From Ilex aquifolium (lineage: Eukaryota > Streptophyta > Magnoliopsida > Aquifoliales > Aquifoliaceae), in NCBI GenBank assembly GCA_951799425.1, contig OX637394.1:27688001-27752000 (forward strand): a DNA stretch of 64,000 nt. The letters run 5' to 3'. The notes under the pieces were generated by a model that made no database searches, was not told the DNA's origin, and saw nothing but the letters and a program-made list of their open reading frames with translations. Shown here piece by piece: positions 1 through 11,238 of this stretch (within the stretch, counting starts at the first letter, position 1; each line of letters opens with the position of its first letter). A program made the position numbers and the translations under genes.

Positions 1-709
1 ATCTTTATTAAGATTGCAACGGAACCTAATGTCTAGTTAAATTGATCTACTCTCGTTTCTAGTTTTTGTTGATCTTATATGATTTGTTTGTCATATTTTG
101 TGTTTAATATATGATTGTTTGGCCAACAATTAATTTGATAACTTAGATGAAATTGAGAGATGAATTCTAGGTTTAGATCTGAATATGATGACATGCGTCT
201 GGTTAATTCTTCTTAGGATTGAATTGGTGGGTTTTTGTATAGGATAGGAATATACCTATATGCCGTGTGTAACTTTTATGAGAGTTTGAACTTAATGAAT
301 CTATTCCAACTTATTTTGCATAGGAATATAGCAATTTAATTGGGAGAGATATGCTTATCTAACTATCGGAAGAGGTTTGATAAATAATTTTGAAGTCTCA
401 GTTAACAACTTATTTTGATCAATTAAATGGAAAGAGAGTGGAGAGATTTATACGAAACATTAGGGGAAGTTGTAATCTTAACTTCTTCTATCCATTAAAT
501 TCAATCTTTGATTATTAAATTTAGGTTTAGTTTTAAATTAGTAAATTCATAGTTTAATTCTTATTGTTTAAATAAAATCGAATTGATATAAAGTTAGTAC
601 TTGAAAATTATTAGCAATAATTCTCCGTGGGAACGATACTCTACTTATCACTTTATTACTTGTTGATCGTGTATACTTGCACGTAAATTTTCATTACTAA
701 ATTCGGACA
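1..709 (+). repeat. LTR X, 3' part (unclassified LTR retrotransposon)
   Basis: This stretch has no gene. Positions ~163-580 match the reverse complement of ~34708-35130 closely, so both are copies of one LTR family, here in plus orientation. The right part (about 620-700) has the pyrimidine-rich 'gggaacgatactct' type of sequence seen near the end of many plant LTRs. It abuts Gag coding sequence of element A at about 710 without a primer site. Element A's own LTR is different, so X and A are probably separate insertions that were later joined. The lineage of X is not known to me. Confidence 0.7.
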
Positions 710-1650
710 ACAACAATTCATTGACATGATGTGTAATGGCAAGTTTTTGAACAAGGACCCTGATGAGACCCTAGACTATTTTAGTACATTGGCGCAAAAT
801 GCCCAATCTTGGGATATCATGGATCCCACCGATGTACCTAGGTCATCTCTGGATAGTAGTTAACCACAAGGGGGAGGGATGTATGATTTGAGAGACCGGG
901 AAGACTTGCTTTCCAAAATTGCCAAGTTGTCTAGGAAAGTGGAGAATCTTGAGGTCAATAGGAGACACGAGGAGTCCTAATGTTTCAAAGGCCGAGGAGT
1001 TTTGCTCAATTTGTGAGAGTGTGGAGCATTCCATATCGGATTGCCCTAACATTCCGGCACTTAAGGAAGTGTACCACGAGCAAGTGCATGCCTTTAACCA
1101 AACGAGGCAATCATTCTTTCCGCACTCAAACACTTACAATTCGGGTTAGAGTAATCACCCAAACTTTAGTTGGAGAAATGAGAATCCCACTCCTCATGGT
1201 TCTAATGCATTTTCACCTCCTGTGCCTCCTAATCAAAGTCAATACCAAGGCCAAGGTCAAGCGTCTAACTCACAATACCCCCGGTCCAATCTGCAAGGGT
1301 ATTCACCAAATCCACCCCCACATAATTTTTCCCAAAATTCACCTCCACAAAGTTTTTCTCAACAAACACCATCCAATCCTCCCACATACCAACCTTCCCA
1401 TAAGAGGAACTTGGAGGATGTACTCTACAATTTCATCCAAAGTCAAACCACCTTTAACAACAACATTTTGGCTCAACTCACAAAAATTACCAATGCCATA
1501 CGAATATCACAACAAGAGAAGGGAAAATTCCCTGCTCAACCCCAAGAGAACCCTAAGGGCCAACATATGATTGAGTCGTCCGAACCCACAAAGGAGAGTT
1601 GTGAGCAACTCAAGGTGGTCACCACCCTTCGAAGTGGTAAATAATTTGAT
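710..1650 (+). pseudogene. Element A gag remnant
   Basis: Gag is the structural protein of the particle. The reading starts inside Gag at a 'QFIDMMCNG'-like stretch equivalent to the middle of Gag in element E. It then shows a CCHC zinc knuckle (CSIC...H...DCP, around 1000-1045), a long Pro/Gln/Ser/Asn-rich linker (about 1220-1400) and a helical segment that matches E's 'LEDVLYNFIQSQTTFNNN' region. It ends with a 'TLRSGK' motif that in this lineage precedes protease. It is broken and incomplete at its front. Confidence 0.8.
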
Positions 1651-1762
1651 AAGACCATTGTGCCAAAGGTCTCACCTAAGGCCACATTGCCAATAGCAAA
1701 ACAGGTCAAAGGTGAGTGATGAGGTGGGTGAGGTGAGTGATGAGGTGGGTGAGAAATAAAAA

Positions 1763-2677
1763 TTGGTTGGTGAAAGTGTGCATGTTTCCCGCATTCCTTC
1801 CCATTTTCCTAATCGTTTGAAGTCACCTATCAAGGTGGCTAATTATTCTGACATAATTGAGATGTTCAAGCAAGTGAAAATCAACATTCCACTCCTCAAC
1901 ACGATAAAGAAAATTCCATCTTGTGCAAAGATCTTGAAGGACTTGTGCACAGTGAAGAGGAAACTCAATGTCCACAAGAAGACATTCCTCACTGAGCAAG
2001 TGAGCTCAATCCTGAGGACGAACACCCCACCAAATTTTAAAGGCCCCGGCTGCCCTACCATTGCCATCACAATAGGGAATTGCCGGGTGGAGCAAGCATT
2101 GCTTGATTTGGGGGCTAGTGTCAACCTCTTACCTTACTCGGTGTATAAATAACTCCAACTTGAAGAGTTGAAGCCAACTTCAATCACTCTTCAATTGGCG
2201 GATCAGAGCATTCGAACACCAAAGGGAGTGGTCGAGGATGTTTTGGTTCAAGTGGATAACTTTTATTTTCCTGTCGATTTTATTGTGCTTGAGACTCACC
2301 CTGTTGCTAACCCTTGCTCCCAAATCCCTGTTATATTAGGTAGACCGTTCCTGGCGACCTCTAATGCTGTTATTAATTGCAGGAATGGTCTCATGAAGCT
2401 TACTTTTGAGAGCATGACTATGGACTTCAATGTCTTCAATTTGAACAAACAACCGGGGGATGATGAGGAAGTGCAAGAAGTCAATAGAATTGACACCTTG
2501 GTAGAGGAGCACTTGGAGTTGCTGGGCGTGTTAAAATTGGGGGAGGAAGAGGTTGATGAGCAAGAGGAGCCGGATAGCTTGAAAGGGGTAGAAAAGTGGA
2601 CCCCTGCATTTGAGAAGCTTCCACACCAAGATAAGAAGATTTTTCCATCAAATGAGCAGAAACCCCATTGGAATTGA
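1763..2677 (+). pseudogene. Element A protease region
   Basis: The sequence encodes the linker '[11 protein letters not shown]...CTVKRKLNV', then the retropepsin-like active site [12 protein letters not shown] (around 2100-2130), which has Asp-Leu-Gly in place of the usual Asp-Ser/Thr-Gly, as in the other Athila-type copies here. A second conserved strand, '[15 protein letters not shown]', lies near 2330-2370. An acidic Glu-rich tail (2460-2600) leads toward the reverse transcriptase. E has the same domain at about residues 640-745 of its polyprotein. Broken. Confidence 0.8.
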
Positions 2678-4203
2678 AGCCATTACCATCCTATCTTAAG
2701 TATGCATATCTTGGGAATGACAAGACCTTTCTGATGGTGATTAGCTCAACACTGGAGGAGAAACAAGAAGAGGATCTCTTGGAAGTGTTAAGGAGGCATA
2801 AGGGAACAATTGGTTGGACAATTGCCGACATCAAGGGGATAAGCCCCCTCATTTGCACACACCGCATTTACCTCGAGGATGACTCCAAGCCTTCTCGACA
2901 ACCACAAAGAAGATTGAATCTAATTATGAAGGATGTGGTGAGGGACGAGGTACTTAAACTACTTGATGTGGGCATCATCTTCCCGATTGCCAACAGTAAA
3001 TGGGTGTGTCCCACTCAAGTGGTACCGAAAAAATTGGGGGTCACTGTGGTAGCAAATGAGGATAATGAGTTGATTCTGACTAGGGTGATAACCGGATGGA
3101 GAGTATGCATTAACTATCGAAAGCTCAACCTGTGCACAAGAAAAGATCACTTCCCTTTGTCATTCCTCGACCAAGTATTAGAAAGAGTAGCCGGACACTT
3201 GTTTTATTGTTTCTTGGATGGGTACTTCGGCTATAATCAAATTGAGATTACATTGGATGATCAAGAGAAGACCACCTTCACTTGTCCCTACGGTACCTTT
3301 GCCTACCGTCGCATGCCTTTTGGGTTGTGCAATGCCCCTAGAACTTTTCAATGTTGCATGATGAGGATTTTCAGTGATATGGTGGAGAATATTGTAGAGG
3401 TTTTTATGGATGACTTCTCGGTGTTTGGGGATTCCTTTAGTGGATGTTTGGAGAATTTGGAGAGAGTTCTCAAGAGATGTGAGGAGAAGAACTTAGTCTT
3501 GAACTGGGAGAAGTGTCACTTCATGGTGACACAAGGAATTGTTCTTGGGCATATCGTCTCGGCAAAAGGGATCGAAGTGGACAAATCAAAGGTTGAGGCC
3601 ATTTCCAACCTCCCTACACCAAAGGTCATAAAGGATATCAGGTCATTTCTGGGTCATGCCGACTTTTATTGTCGTTTTATTAAAGACTTTAGTGCATTGG
3701 CCCGAACTTTGACCAATGTACTATCTAAGGATGTCCCATTTGAGTGGTCAGATAATTGTGAGGCATCTTTTACAAAACTGAAAAGCATGCTTACTATACC
3801 TCCGATTATGCGACCACCCAAGTGGGATTTACCTTTTGAGCTTATGTGCGACGCGAGTGATTACGCGGTAGACGTAGTGCTCGGTCAAAGGGAGGATAAG
3901 AGACCTTATGTAATATACTACACTAGCAAAACACTTAATGAAGCTCAAATGAACTATACCACAACAAAAAAGGAGTTGCTAGCAGTAGTATTTGCATTGG
4001 ATAAATTTCGGTCCTACATCATTGGTTCACCGATAGTAGTCTATACTAATCACTCTACTTTGAAGTATTTGTTGTCTAAGCAGGATGCCAAACCGAAACT
4101 CATTAGGTGGATCCTCCAACTCCAAGAGTCTAATTTGACAATCAAAGATAAGAAGGGAGTGGAGAACGTGGTGGCAGATCATTTGTCTCGACTGGTGGTG
4201 TAA
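2668..4203 (+). pseudogene. Element A reverse transcriptase and RNase H
   Basis: A 511-residue open stretch covers the Ty3/Gypsy reverse transcriptase with FMDDFSVFGD at the catalytic site (around 3400-3430), the 'MPFGLCNAP' motif before it and 'SFLGHADFYCRFI' after it. RNase H follows, with '[10 protein letters not shown]', '[17 protein letters not shown]', 'YTNHSTLKYLL' and 'VVADHLSRL' in the expected order. It is a close relative of the E domain (1,822-residue polyprotein), so the lineage call is safe. It belongs to a broken element. Confidence 0.88.
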
Positions 4204-4356
4204 GAGGCCGATGAGCACATTCCTATCCCTGATTTTTTTCCTGATGAGCAATTACTTTTGTTTCATTTTGTTTGTCCCTGGTATGCTGCCATATGTAATT
4301 ATCTTGTAACAGGACAAATCCCATCACATTGGCGCCCGGAGGATCGAAGATGATTT

Positions 4357-5583
4357 ATGGCAGATGTGAAGTACTTCTACTTTGACAACCCGTACCTATT
4401 CAAGTACTGCCCTGACCAAGTCATGCGGAGATGCATACCGAAAAATGAACAGCGGGATGTCCTTGCATTTTGCCACTCGGAAGCATGCGGTGGTCACTTC
4501 TCTTCCAAGAAGACTTCGGCAAAAATTCTACAATCAGGTTTTTACTGGCCCTCACTTAACAAAGATTGTGTTTCATTTTTTAAAGAATGTAATAGATGCC
4601 AAAGACTAGGTAATGTGACCCGAAGAAATATGATGCCCCTCTCCCCTGTACTTATCATTGAAATATTTGATTGTTGGGACATTGACTTTATGGGTCTCTT
4701 CCCCGTGTCATTTGGTTTCCTATACATTCTGCTGGTAGTGGACTACGTGTCCAAATGGGTGGAGGCTATCCCAACCAAGACCAATGACCATCGGGTTGTA
4801 GTCAAGTTCTTAAAAGAGAACATCTTTTCAAGGTTCAGGATGTCTCATGCAATGATAAGCGATGGTGGATCGCATTTCTATAATAGACCATTTGCATCAT
4901 TGATGCATAAATATGGCGTCACACATAAGGTATCCACCGCATATCACCCACAGACCAATGACCAAACGGAGTTAGCCAATAGGGAGATCAAAAATATCTT
5001 AGAGAAAATGGTGAACCCAAATAGGAAAGATTGGTCATTTAGACTAATTGATGCCCTATGGGCTTACTGCACTGCCTACAAAACTGTCCTAAGCATGTCT
5101 CCTTATCAGCTCATTTATGGAAAGGCTTGCCATTTGCCAGTCGAAATGGAACACAAGGCTTATTGGGCCATAAAGACTCTAAACTTCAATTTGAGAATGG
5201 CCGAAGAGCATAGGAAGCTAGAATTGAATGAATTGGAAGAGATTAGAAGAGATGCGTATGAGAGCTCTAAAATTTCAAAAGAGAGGGCTAAGATCTTTCA
5301 TGACAAATCCATTGTGAGGAAGTCATTTGAGCCCGGCCAAAAAGTGCCCTTATATAACTCTCGTCTCTCAATCTTTCAAGGGAAACTCTGATCCCGTTGG
5401 GATGACCCCTATCTTGTTAAGGTGGCCTACCCCAATGGAGCTTTAGAAGTCATGAACCCCGAAGATGGTAGGACATTCAAGGTCAATGGCCAAAGACTTA
5501 AGCTATTTTTCGAGGGTTTTGAAGGACAAAGAATGGAGGAGGATTTGATGGATCCGGTTTACCCGAACTTGTTGGAGGATTGA
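4357..5583 (+). pseudogene. Element A integrase
   Basis: It has the HHCC zinc-binding head ('[19 protein letters not shown] ... CNRCQRLG', 4470-4610), then the catalytic core with Asp at 'DIDFMG', Asp at 'ISDGGSHF' and Glu at 'ELANREIKN' in the usual DDE spacing. The C-terminal part includes '[16 protein letters not shown]' and '[20 protein letters not shown]'. In this lineage the C-terminal segment has no chromodomain. The end of the frame at about 5583 is followed by non-coding DNA. Broken. Confidence 0.83.
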
Positions 5584-5800
5584 TTTTTCTTATGGTCTTT
5601 AGTGTACAGTTGCTTTTAATTACTTTATCTATTTAGTTTTACTTACTTTAAATTCGTGTATAGTGTTGTTTTCCTTAGTTGCAAATGTTGGTGTTTTGTC
5701 AAAAGCTCAAATGCGAGGTGTTCTCTAACCCTAATCATCTTTTTATAGTCCTTTATTGTATATCATATCTTTTTTGTTGCATTGAGGACAATGCATAAAT

Positions 5801-5816
5801 CAAGTTGGGGGGTGAG
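5801..5816 (+). promoter_or_regulatory. Internal polypurine tract of element A
   Basis: An 'aagttggggggtgagg' tract follows the phrase 'gaggacaatgcat' by about ten bases, just after pol. The same phrase and G-run occur after pol in F (20831), E (49265) and N (29651-29667, minus). It resembles the terminal tract at 9595, so it could prime plus-strand DNA as a central polypurine tract. That role is inferred. Confidence 0.55.
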
Positions 5817-6179
5817 GTGCACCAGTTGTATGTTACACCAATGTTTGTGGGAATTTTTTTTGTTGATAATACAAAATTTTTGTGGTGAAAAGTCACATTT
5901 CACATATCATACAGATTTTTGTTCACAATAGTTGCAAATTATGTGAAAATTTTGAGAAAATATCTGAATGTTGATCTGTATTACCTTATTAAGAGTGTTG
6001 TGGGTTGTTAACATGTTGATCTTTGTGTTGAATTGTGAATATATGAGCACATTATAGAAGTTCATCCTATGCTTGAATATCACTTAGGTATTTGCTTTTG
6101 AACTCACCAATATGCACACGTTGAATGTGTAATTTCGTCAATTTACGATTGAGTTCACATTTTAGTGCTTGACATGAAT

Positions 6180-7240
6180 AGTGGAGATGAGTGATAACTC
6201 ATGAGAGCTTTAGCGTCAATCCTTGTTTGGAGGGGGCTTACATTTACTAAAGGAACAATTCCTCAATTTTCAAATTTGTTCAATAATCTCATTATGCTTG
6301 TTTCGATTTGGTGCATTTGTGTAGTTGATTGACTTGTCTTGAAATGCATAATGTTCTCCCATGCTTATCTAGAGGTGATCTTAGGCCATTTTTGAATATT
6401 TTGAGCCTTTGAACTTTTTCTTGTGAAAATATTATCCCAAGTACCATGATTGAGCCTTAAGTGAAATTCGTTTCTATGCCACACAATTGACCAAACCAGT
6501 GTAAAATGAATCTACCTTACCTTGGTTGTTCCTAGAGCAGAATATGAGTGATCATGAAAGAGAAGGAAGTATTGTGTGGAAATTTCAACAAAAGGGATGA
6601 ATGAAAGTTGAAACTCAAAGAGTTGAACGGAAAAGAATGATAAATCCAAGAAAAGGAGAAAAAGGGGTGAGAAGAAGAAAAGAATGACAAAACAAAAGAA
6701 AAATGTTAAGGAAAAGAAAGAAAAAGAACAAAGAGTTTTGTGATGGTGTTAGAATGAAAATCCCATGAAAAGGGAGGTGTTTTTGAAATAAAAGTCATTC
6801 ACTCGGAACAACCCTCTTTGTTATCATATATCCTTTGTTTCTTTTACCTCAATATCACCCCAAGGCCCCATTATAACCCTTGAAGCCCTAAATGATCTAG
6901 AGAAGCATGGGAGATGCATAACTTTGAAGAAAAAGAGTAGTTGATTTGCTATATAGTGTCCTAGCATTCCTTTCATGAGATTATGCCAAGGTTGTTTCAT
7001 TTTTCATGCATGAACTTCATTTTTGGATTATATGTGAGCATAATTCATTTTGTGCACAAGATTCTATCTCACATATACACATGGAGAGCATGCCAAGATA
7101 ACGAGAATGTGATTCATTGTTGAGAGACACCCTTGGTGAGGTTGCATCGAAGCTTAATTTGGATAGCCAAGTGAATGTGAATTCCATTGTGTAAATGCCT
7201 AAATTACATGTCCATTGCACGCACACACGAGTTTGAAAAT
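6180..7240 (+). other. Conserved non-coding region of element A
   Basis: No credible ORF is present. The stretch carries a series of blocks that recur in the same order in F, E and N: a 'gtggagatg...ttacatttact' block (6182-6249), 'gatcttaggccat...gagcct' (6370-6410), 'ccatgattgagcctt' (6447-6462), 'taccttggttgttcct' (6515-6535), an A/G-rich tract (6560-6745), 'cccaaggccccatta' (6854-6875), 'ttcatgagattatgccaag' (6970-6990), a 'tgtgagca...ctcacat' block (7030-7095) and 'cttggtgaggttgcatcgaag' (about 7132-7155). The function is not known to me. Confidence 0.7.
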
Positions 7241-7692
7241 GAATGTGTAGGTGCATACTCTAGACTAGCATTTGAAGCTATGGTGTTGCTCATGTGTGCT
7301 TGGTTCGGGTTGTTGAGCGATGTGTTAGGTAGCCCTATGCTTAAAGGATAAAGGAATATTGCTAAACTTTCGATATTTGATAAGATTTAGGAATGCCCTT
7401 GTTATTTGAATTCATGTTTTACATTTTGGGTATTCATTTTGGTAGTTTAAATTAGAAATTCATGTCTTATACTTTGAAAACATCAAAATCTTAAATCATG
7501 TTGCAATTTCGGAAATGACTTTGGGCATAATCATTCATTTGTGGTTCATATGTGTGGTTCAAGTTTTTGGTAGATTAGATATCTTAGGTAGGGTATTAAG
7601 ATGTGTTGGAGTTGAGGAAAGATGGATTGGATGTGAATTATTGAACAAAGGATTGGTTTTGCACTGAAATTTTTGCCCCAGGCAGTAAGCAA

Positions 7693-7708
7693 AACCTTCT
7701 TGAAGGTT
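7693..7708 (+). promoter_or_regulatory. Palindrome upstream of element A third ORF, shared with its LTR
   Basis: AACCTTCTTGAAGGTT followed by 'ttgcccaga' lies about 290 bases before the third ORF. Element A's LTR holds three near copies (9855-9870, 9899-9914, 9930-9945), one also followed by 'ttgcccaga'. The rest of 7256-7997 shows only AT-rich sequence and short A-type open frames with no recognised product. Confidence 0.55.
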
Positions 7709-7997
7709 TTGCCCAGAAAACTAAAAACGAGGGTTTTAAGTTCAAAAATTTTGAAAAAACCATTCACATTTGCCATCCATCTCTTACTTCCAAGCTCTCT
7801 CCTCTTCTCCTACTCTCTTTTAATCTTCAAAACACTTCTCTCAAACTTCAAATTTCTCACTTTCTCTTGATTAGGGTTAAATTTTAGAGTGTTTAAGCCA
7901 AAAATTTCAAGTGTTCTCCACAAAACCCTAGGTTTCCATGTTCCCCCAAGTTGTTCGGTCTCTTTGATCTCTCCTAAACCTACTTGACTCCATTACA

Positions 7998-9289
7998 ATG
8001 GCTAGGATGAATGGGATGTCCATGGAGGTATTTGAGCATGTGGAGAGCTTCTTGGTGATGTTTTTGACTCTTTTATGTATGGGGGCACTGTTGATACTCA
8101 TGGTCCATACAAAGAGGACGGGCCCGGACTCTCCTCCACCTACGGGCTCTAGCTCCCGAAAGAGAGACGGGGAGGGCCCAAGTGGCCAAGAGAGGGAGGA
8201 GAGAAGGACCAAGGCCAAGCATGATGCCCAGAGGCAAAAAATTGAGGAGAAGGGGGTAACGTGCGAGAGGTACGTCAATAGGGTTTCTCTTAGACCTAGG
8301 GATGAGGTTGTGAGAATAATCAAAGCACGGGGTTTGAGATTGTGGTTTGAGGAGGTGAAGGGGTACAACTTGGGGATGTGTCGAGAATTTTATCAAAATT
8401 TGTCAGTGTTTGGTGAAGATGGGGAAGGCTAAGGATGAATGTGCGGGGGAAGACATTTGAGGTGACCCCCGACACAATTGCTACGGTGATGGGATACGAG
8501 AGGCCTCCCCCGACTACCCCGGTCTACCCACACAATGTGGATGGGGGTAGGACGCTCAGCGACTACGTGGCCCTCACCTATGAGGACCCGACCACGTTCA
8601 AGGGAACAACGTTGGTCGGGGGCCTCAAGCATTCTTACGGGGTTATGAATAAGGTGTTGCATTACAACTTGATGCCCCAAGGTTCGAAGAAGAACCCAAA
8701 CATTGAGAAGCTGGCCTTGCTCCACCCTTTCATGACGGGGGTGGCTATGGATGTGGCACTTTTGATTTTTGAGGAGATAAGGGAGTTTGTCATGGCTGTA
8801 AAGCCAAAGAAAAATCTCCCTTTTGGCTGCCTCGTCACCCGTCTCTACAACCTGGCTAAGGTGAAGCACTATGCCCATGATACACTGCTCCCCCTAGAGA
8901 CTGGAGCCATAGGGAAGTCCAGTAGTCAAAAGAGGGCTGCCAAGACTAGGGGTGAGAGACCTAGGACTAGGGGGCCAGAGCCATCAGTAGCCGATCCATT
9001 TGCGTCAGCACCTCCACCACCTACACCTACCCTAGCTTGCACCATACCCCAGCGTCTAGATGCTCTGGAGTCCACTATGCATGGGCTCTCATTGATGGTG
9101 ATGAGACTTTTCCAGCATACATTCTCGGGTGAGCCCATCCCCGGTGGACCCCCACAGCCTCCAGCTGGACCGTCAACCACTGCTCATGTGCCTTCCATGA
9201 CTTTCGAGGTGGACGACGCGAAGGAGGAGGAGTCAGATTCCAAGTCCGAGACCGAGGATGAGGATGTTTTTGACAAGGAGGATGATTGA
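7998..9289 (+). pseudogene. Element A third ORF (plant-transposon-protein-like), broken
   Basis: The third ORF of Athila-type elements sits where retroviruses carry env, but it resembles a plant-specific domain usually annotated 'putative plant transposon protein'. The N-terminus here is short and then strongly hydrophobic (about residues 18-40, LVMFLTLLCMGALLILMV), a likely membrane anchor, followed by a basic, Pro/Ser/Arg-rich segment. The conserved core has 'MCREFYQNL', 'VRGKTFEVTPDTIATVMGY' and 'MNKVLHYNLMPQGSKKNP'. The C-terminal third is Pro-rich and ends in an acidic Glu/Asp tail. The core resembles E's third ORF (49867-50961) and F's. Broken in one or two places. Envelope function is not shown. 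Confidence 0.65.
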
Positions 9290-9570
9290 GGACTTTTGTA
9301 GTTTCTTTTGATTTTTGGTTGTACATAGCAGGTTACTCTTGTCGGCCAGTAGAAGTATCTTTAGGTTTTGGCCGTTTTATTTTGGAACTTGAACCCATTG
9401 TAAAGAACTTTTTGAAATGATCAATGAAATACCACATTTGTCTTGCTTATCATTGTCCAAATCCATTTATTAAATTTCAATATGATTTATGCATTTTAGG
9501 TGTTTGAATGTTCACTTGTATGAATGTATGGATTTTTGTTTTAATTTATAGCTTGTGGTTTAAAGTAGAT

Positions 9571-9607
9571 GTTTGCTAGGGACTAGCAAAGCTCAAGTTG
9601 GGGGGTG
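9571..9607 (+). promoter_or_regulatory. Hairpin and terminal polypurine tract of element A
   Basis: An inverted repeat TTGCTAG-GGA-CTAGCAA (about 9572-9588) is followed by 'aagttggggggtg' (9595-9607), the primer for plus-strand synthesis, which directly precedes the LTR start TGATCAGCAC. N (27953-27986, minus) has the same hairpin and tract; E has a partial hairpin and a tract at 52820-52849. Confidence 0.75.
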
Positions 9608-11238
9608 TGATCAGCACAAAACATTGCATATATTGTATGCTATTATGCCCTTTTATACTTGCTTGTGTTGTGATTTTGGGAAGAAATGCGTTTTAATCTT
9701 CGTTTTAATGGAGTTTTGTGTAAATGCAGATAAAAAGATGTAAATGTTTTGAGTTAAGCCCCAATTGAAGTGTTTGAAATCAATGATGATGCGGGGATAG
9801 CTTAAAGGAAGGCTTGGAGGTTGAAGAAACCAAGAAAAATGAAAGTTTGATGAAAACCTTCGGGAAGGTTTTGCCTTGGTCTGCTTTTTCACTGTCAAAA
9901 CCTTCCGGAAGGTTTTGTCTACTGGAATGAACCTTCCAGAAGGTTTTGCCCAGATTTCCCAGACAACCTGCAACTCAAGCTTGGGGGTCCCACCTACACT
10001 TCTCCAACAAGTCCCCTGACATCCCTTACACATCTACAGGCCTCCCCTCACCTTAGCTTGGACTTTGGAGGCATTGACATTAATGTGGAGAAGAGAGAAG
10101 AGGCAATGCAGGGGAGATGCAGGCTAGGCCTGTCCTAGCCTGCCAAATGCATCCAATTAGCCCCCTTTTGGTGTAAGGCTTGCTACACACCTATGAGAGC
10201 TCTCCATGGACGTTTATCATCATTCATATTGTATTATTCAGTTTGTATTACGTTGTAGAGAGAGAAGTTTTAGGTAGAAGACATAGTAAGAGAGAGAAAG
10301 CTTGGATTTTTACATGTTCTTTCATCCATTTCACTTGTAGTTCCTGTAAGACTTATAAAAACTTCATTTAATGTCTTTAATGTCATTTATTACACTCACA
10401 TTTCAAGTTTATTCTTACATTTTGGATTTCACCATTAATGCATTCAAGTTCTTCCTTTTCAAGTTTTAAAATGGGTATTGAATGTTTCTAGTCTTAGTTT
10501 AAGTTTTCTTGCATTAAACTACATTCCAATCGTCATTTATTTACAATGTCTCTCCATTACATTTATATTCTTGCTTTAAATATGAGTAGCTAGACTTTAA
10601 GTTGGCTAATCCAAGTGAGAACTCCGCTTGGGTATGTCATTTCAACTCATTTTCATTCCTCCTCGTAGTGTACGATAACTCGATTTGACTAGGTTGAGTG
10701 TGGACGTGGTTGTGAGTTCTTGATACACCGTAGACTTGTCACAGGGTATGCTTGAATCCTCACCTCCATTTTGGTCCCGCGCTTCCTACGAATCAATCGA
10801 ACATCTAAGCACCATTGGAGGAAGGTCTCGAGTTGAGTTGGCATTCCCATTGGAATGACCCCTTCGGATTAGCCAACACTTGTTCCCATTTTAATTTCAT
10901 CAAAATACAACCTCAATCCAAACTCAAACAACAAAAGATTTTTACACTTTTTCCTTTTTCACCAAAATCACCTTCAACACGATTCACCTCCTTCCCTAAG
11001 GAGACGACATTGGAATACGATTTCCAAGTAAAACAGGACACTTGAAAGTGTCCCTGCGCTTGGGGAGCACTTTTGTTCAAACACACACGCACACATTTCA
11101 TTCACCCACCATTATTCCGTTTCCCCATTTCTTGCATCATTCTGAGGGAGAGTGACACTCCCCTATCCCTATAAGCCATACACACACATTGAGGGATGAT
11201 GTCCGGAGATTAGGGAATACAACGGAAACCATCAAGCA
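9608..11238 (+). repeat. 3' LTR of element A
   Basis: It begins TGATCAGCAC right after the polypurine tract and ends ...TCAAGCA. The 1,631-bp length and end sequence agree with N's 1,849-bp LTR (31172-33020, minus), to which it is clearly related: both share 'ccctgaggagacgac'-type sequence, 'gagggagagtgacactccc' and 'cacacacattgaggg'. Three palindromes of the type AACCTTCCGGAAGGTT lie at 9855-9945. No convincing TATA box was seen at the expected place. The short open frames inside it are not genes. Confidence 0.8.

Larger units (their letters stand above)
710..11238 (+). mobile_element. Element A: Athila-type Ty3/Gypsy retrotransposon, broken, 5' LTR not seen
   Basis: The parts run in order gag, protease, reverse transcriptase/RNase H, integrase, a purine tract, a 2-kb non-coding region, a third ORF, a terminal purine tract and a 3' LTR. 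This is the Athila order. The element is a fossil with about eight or more interruptions in its coding parts. Its 3' LTR ends in CA at 11238 and is followed directly by the gag region of element B, so A probably inserted into B. No LTR pair is available for dating; the coding decay suggests it is clearly older than E. Confidence 0.85.

Noticed and set aside
9975-10180. TATA box for A's LTR
   Set aside because: No TATAAATA-like octamer was found between the palindromes and the expected start region; the nearest 'ttataaaaac' (about 10345) is too far to assign.
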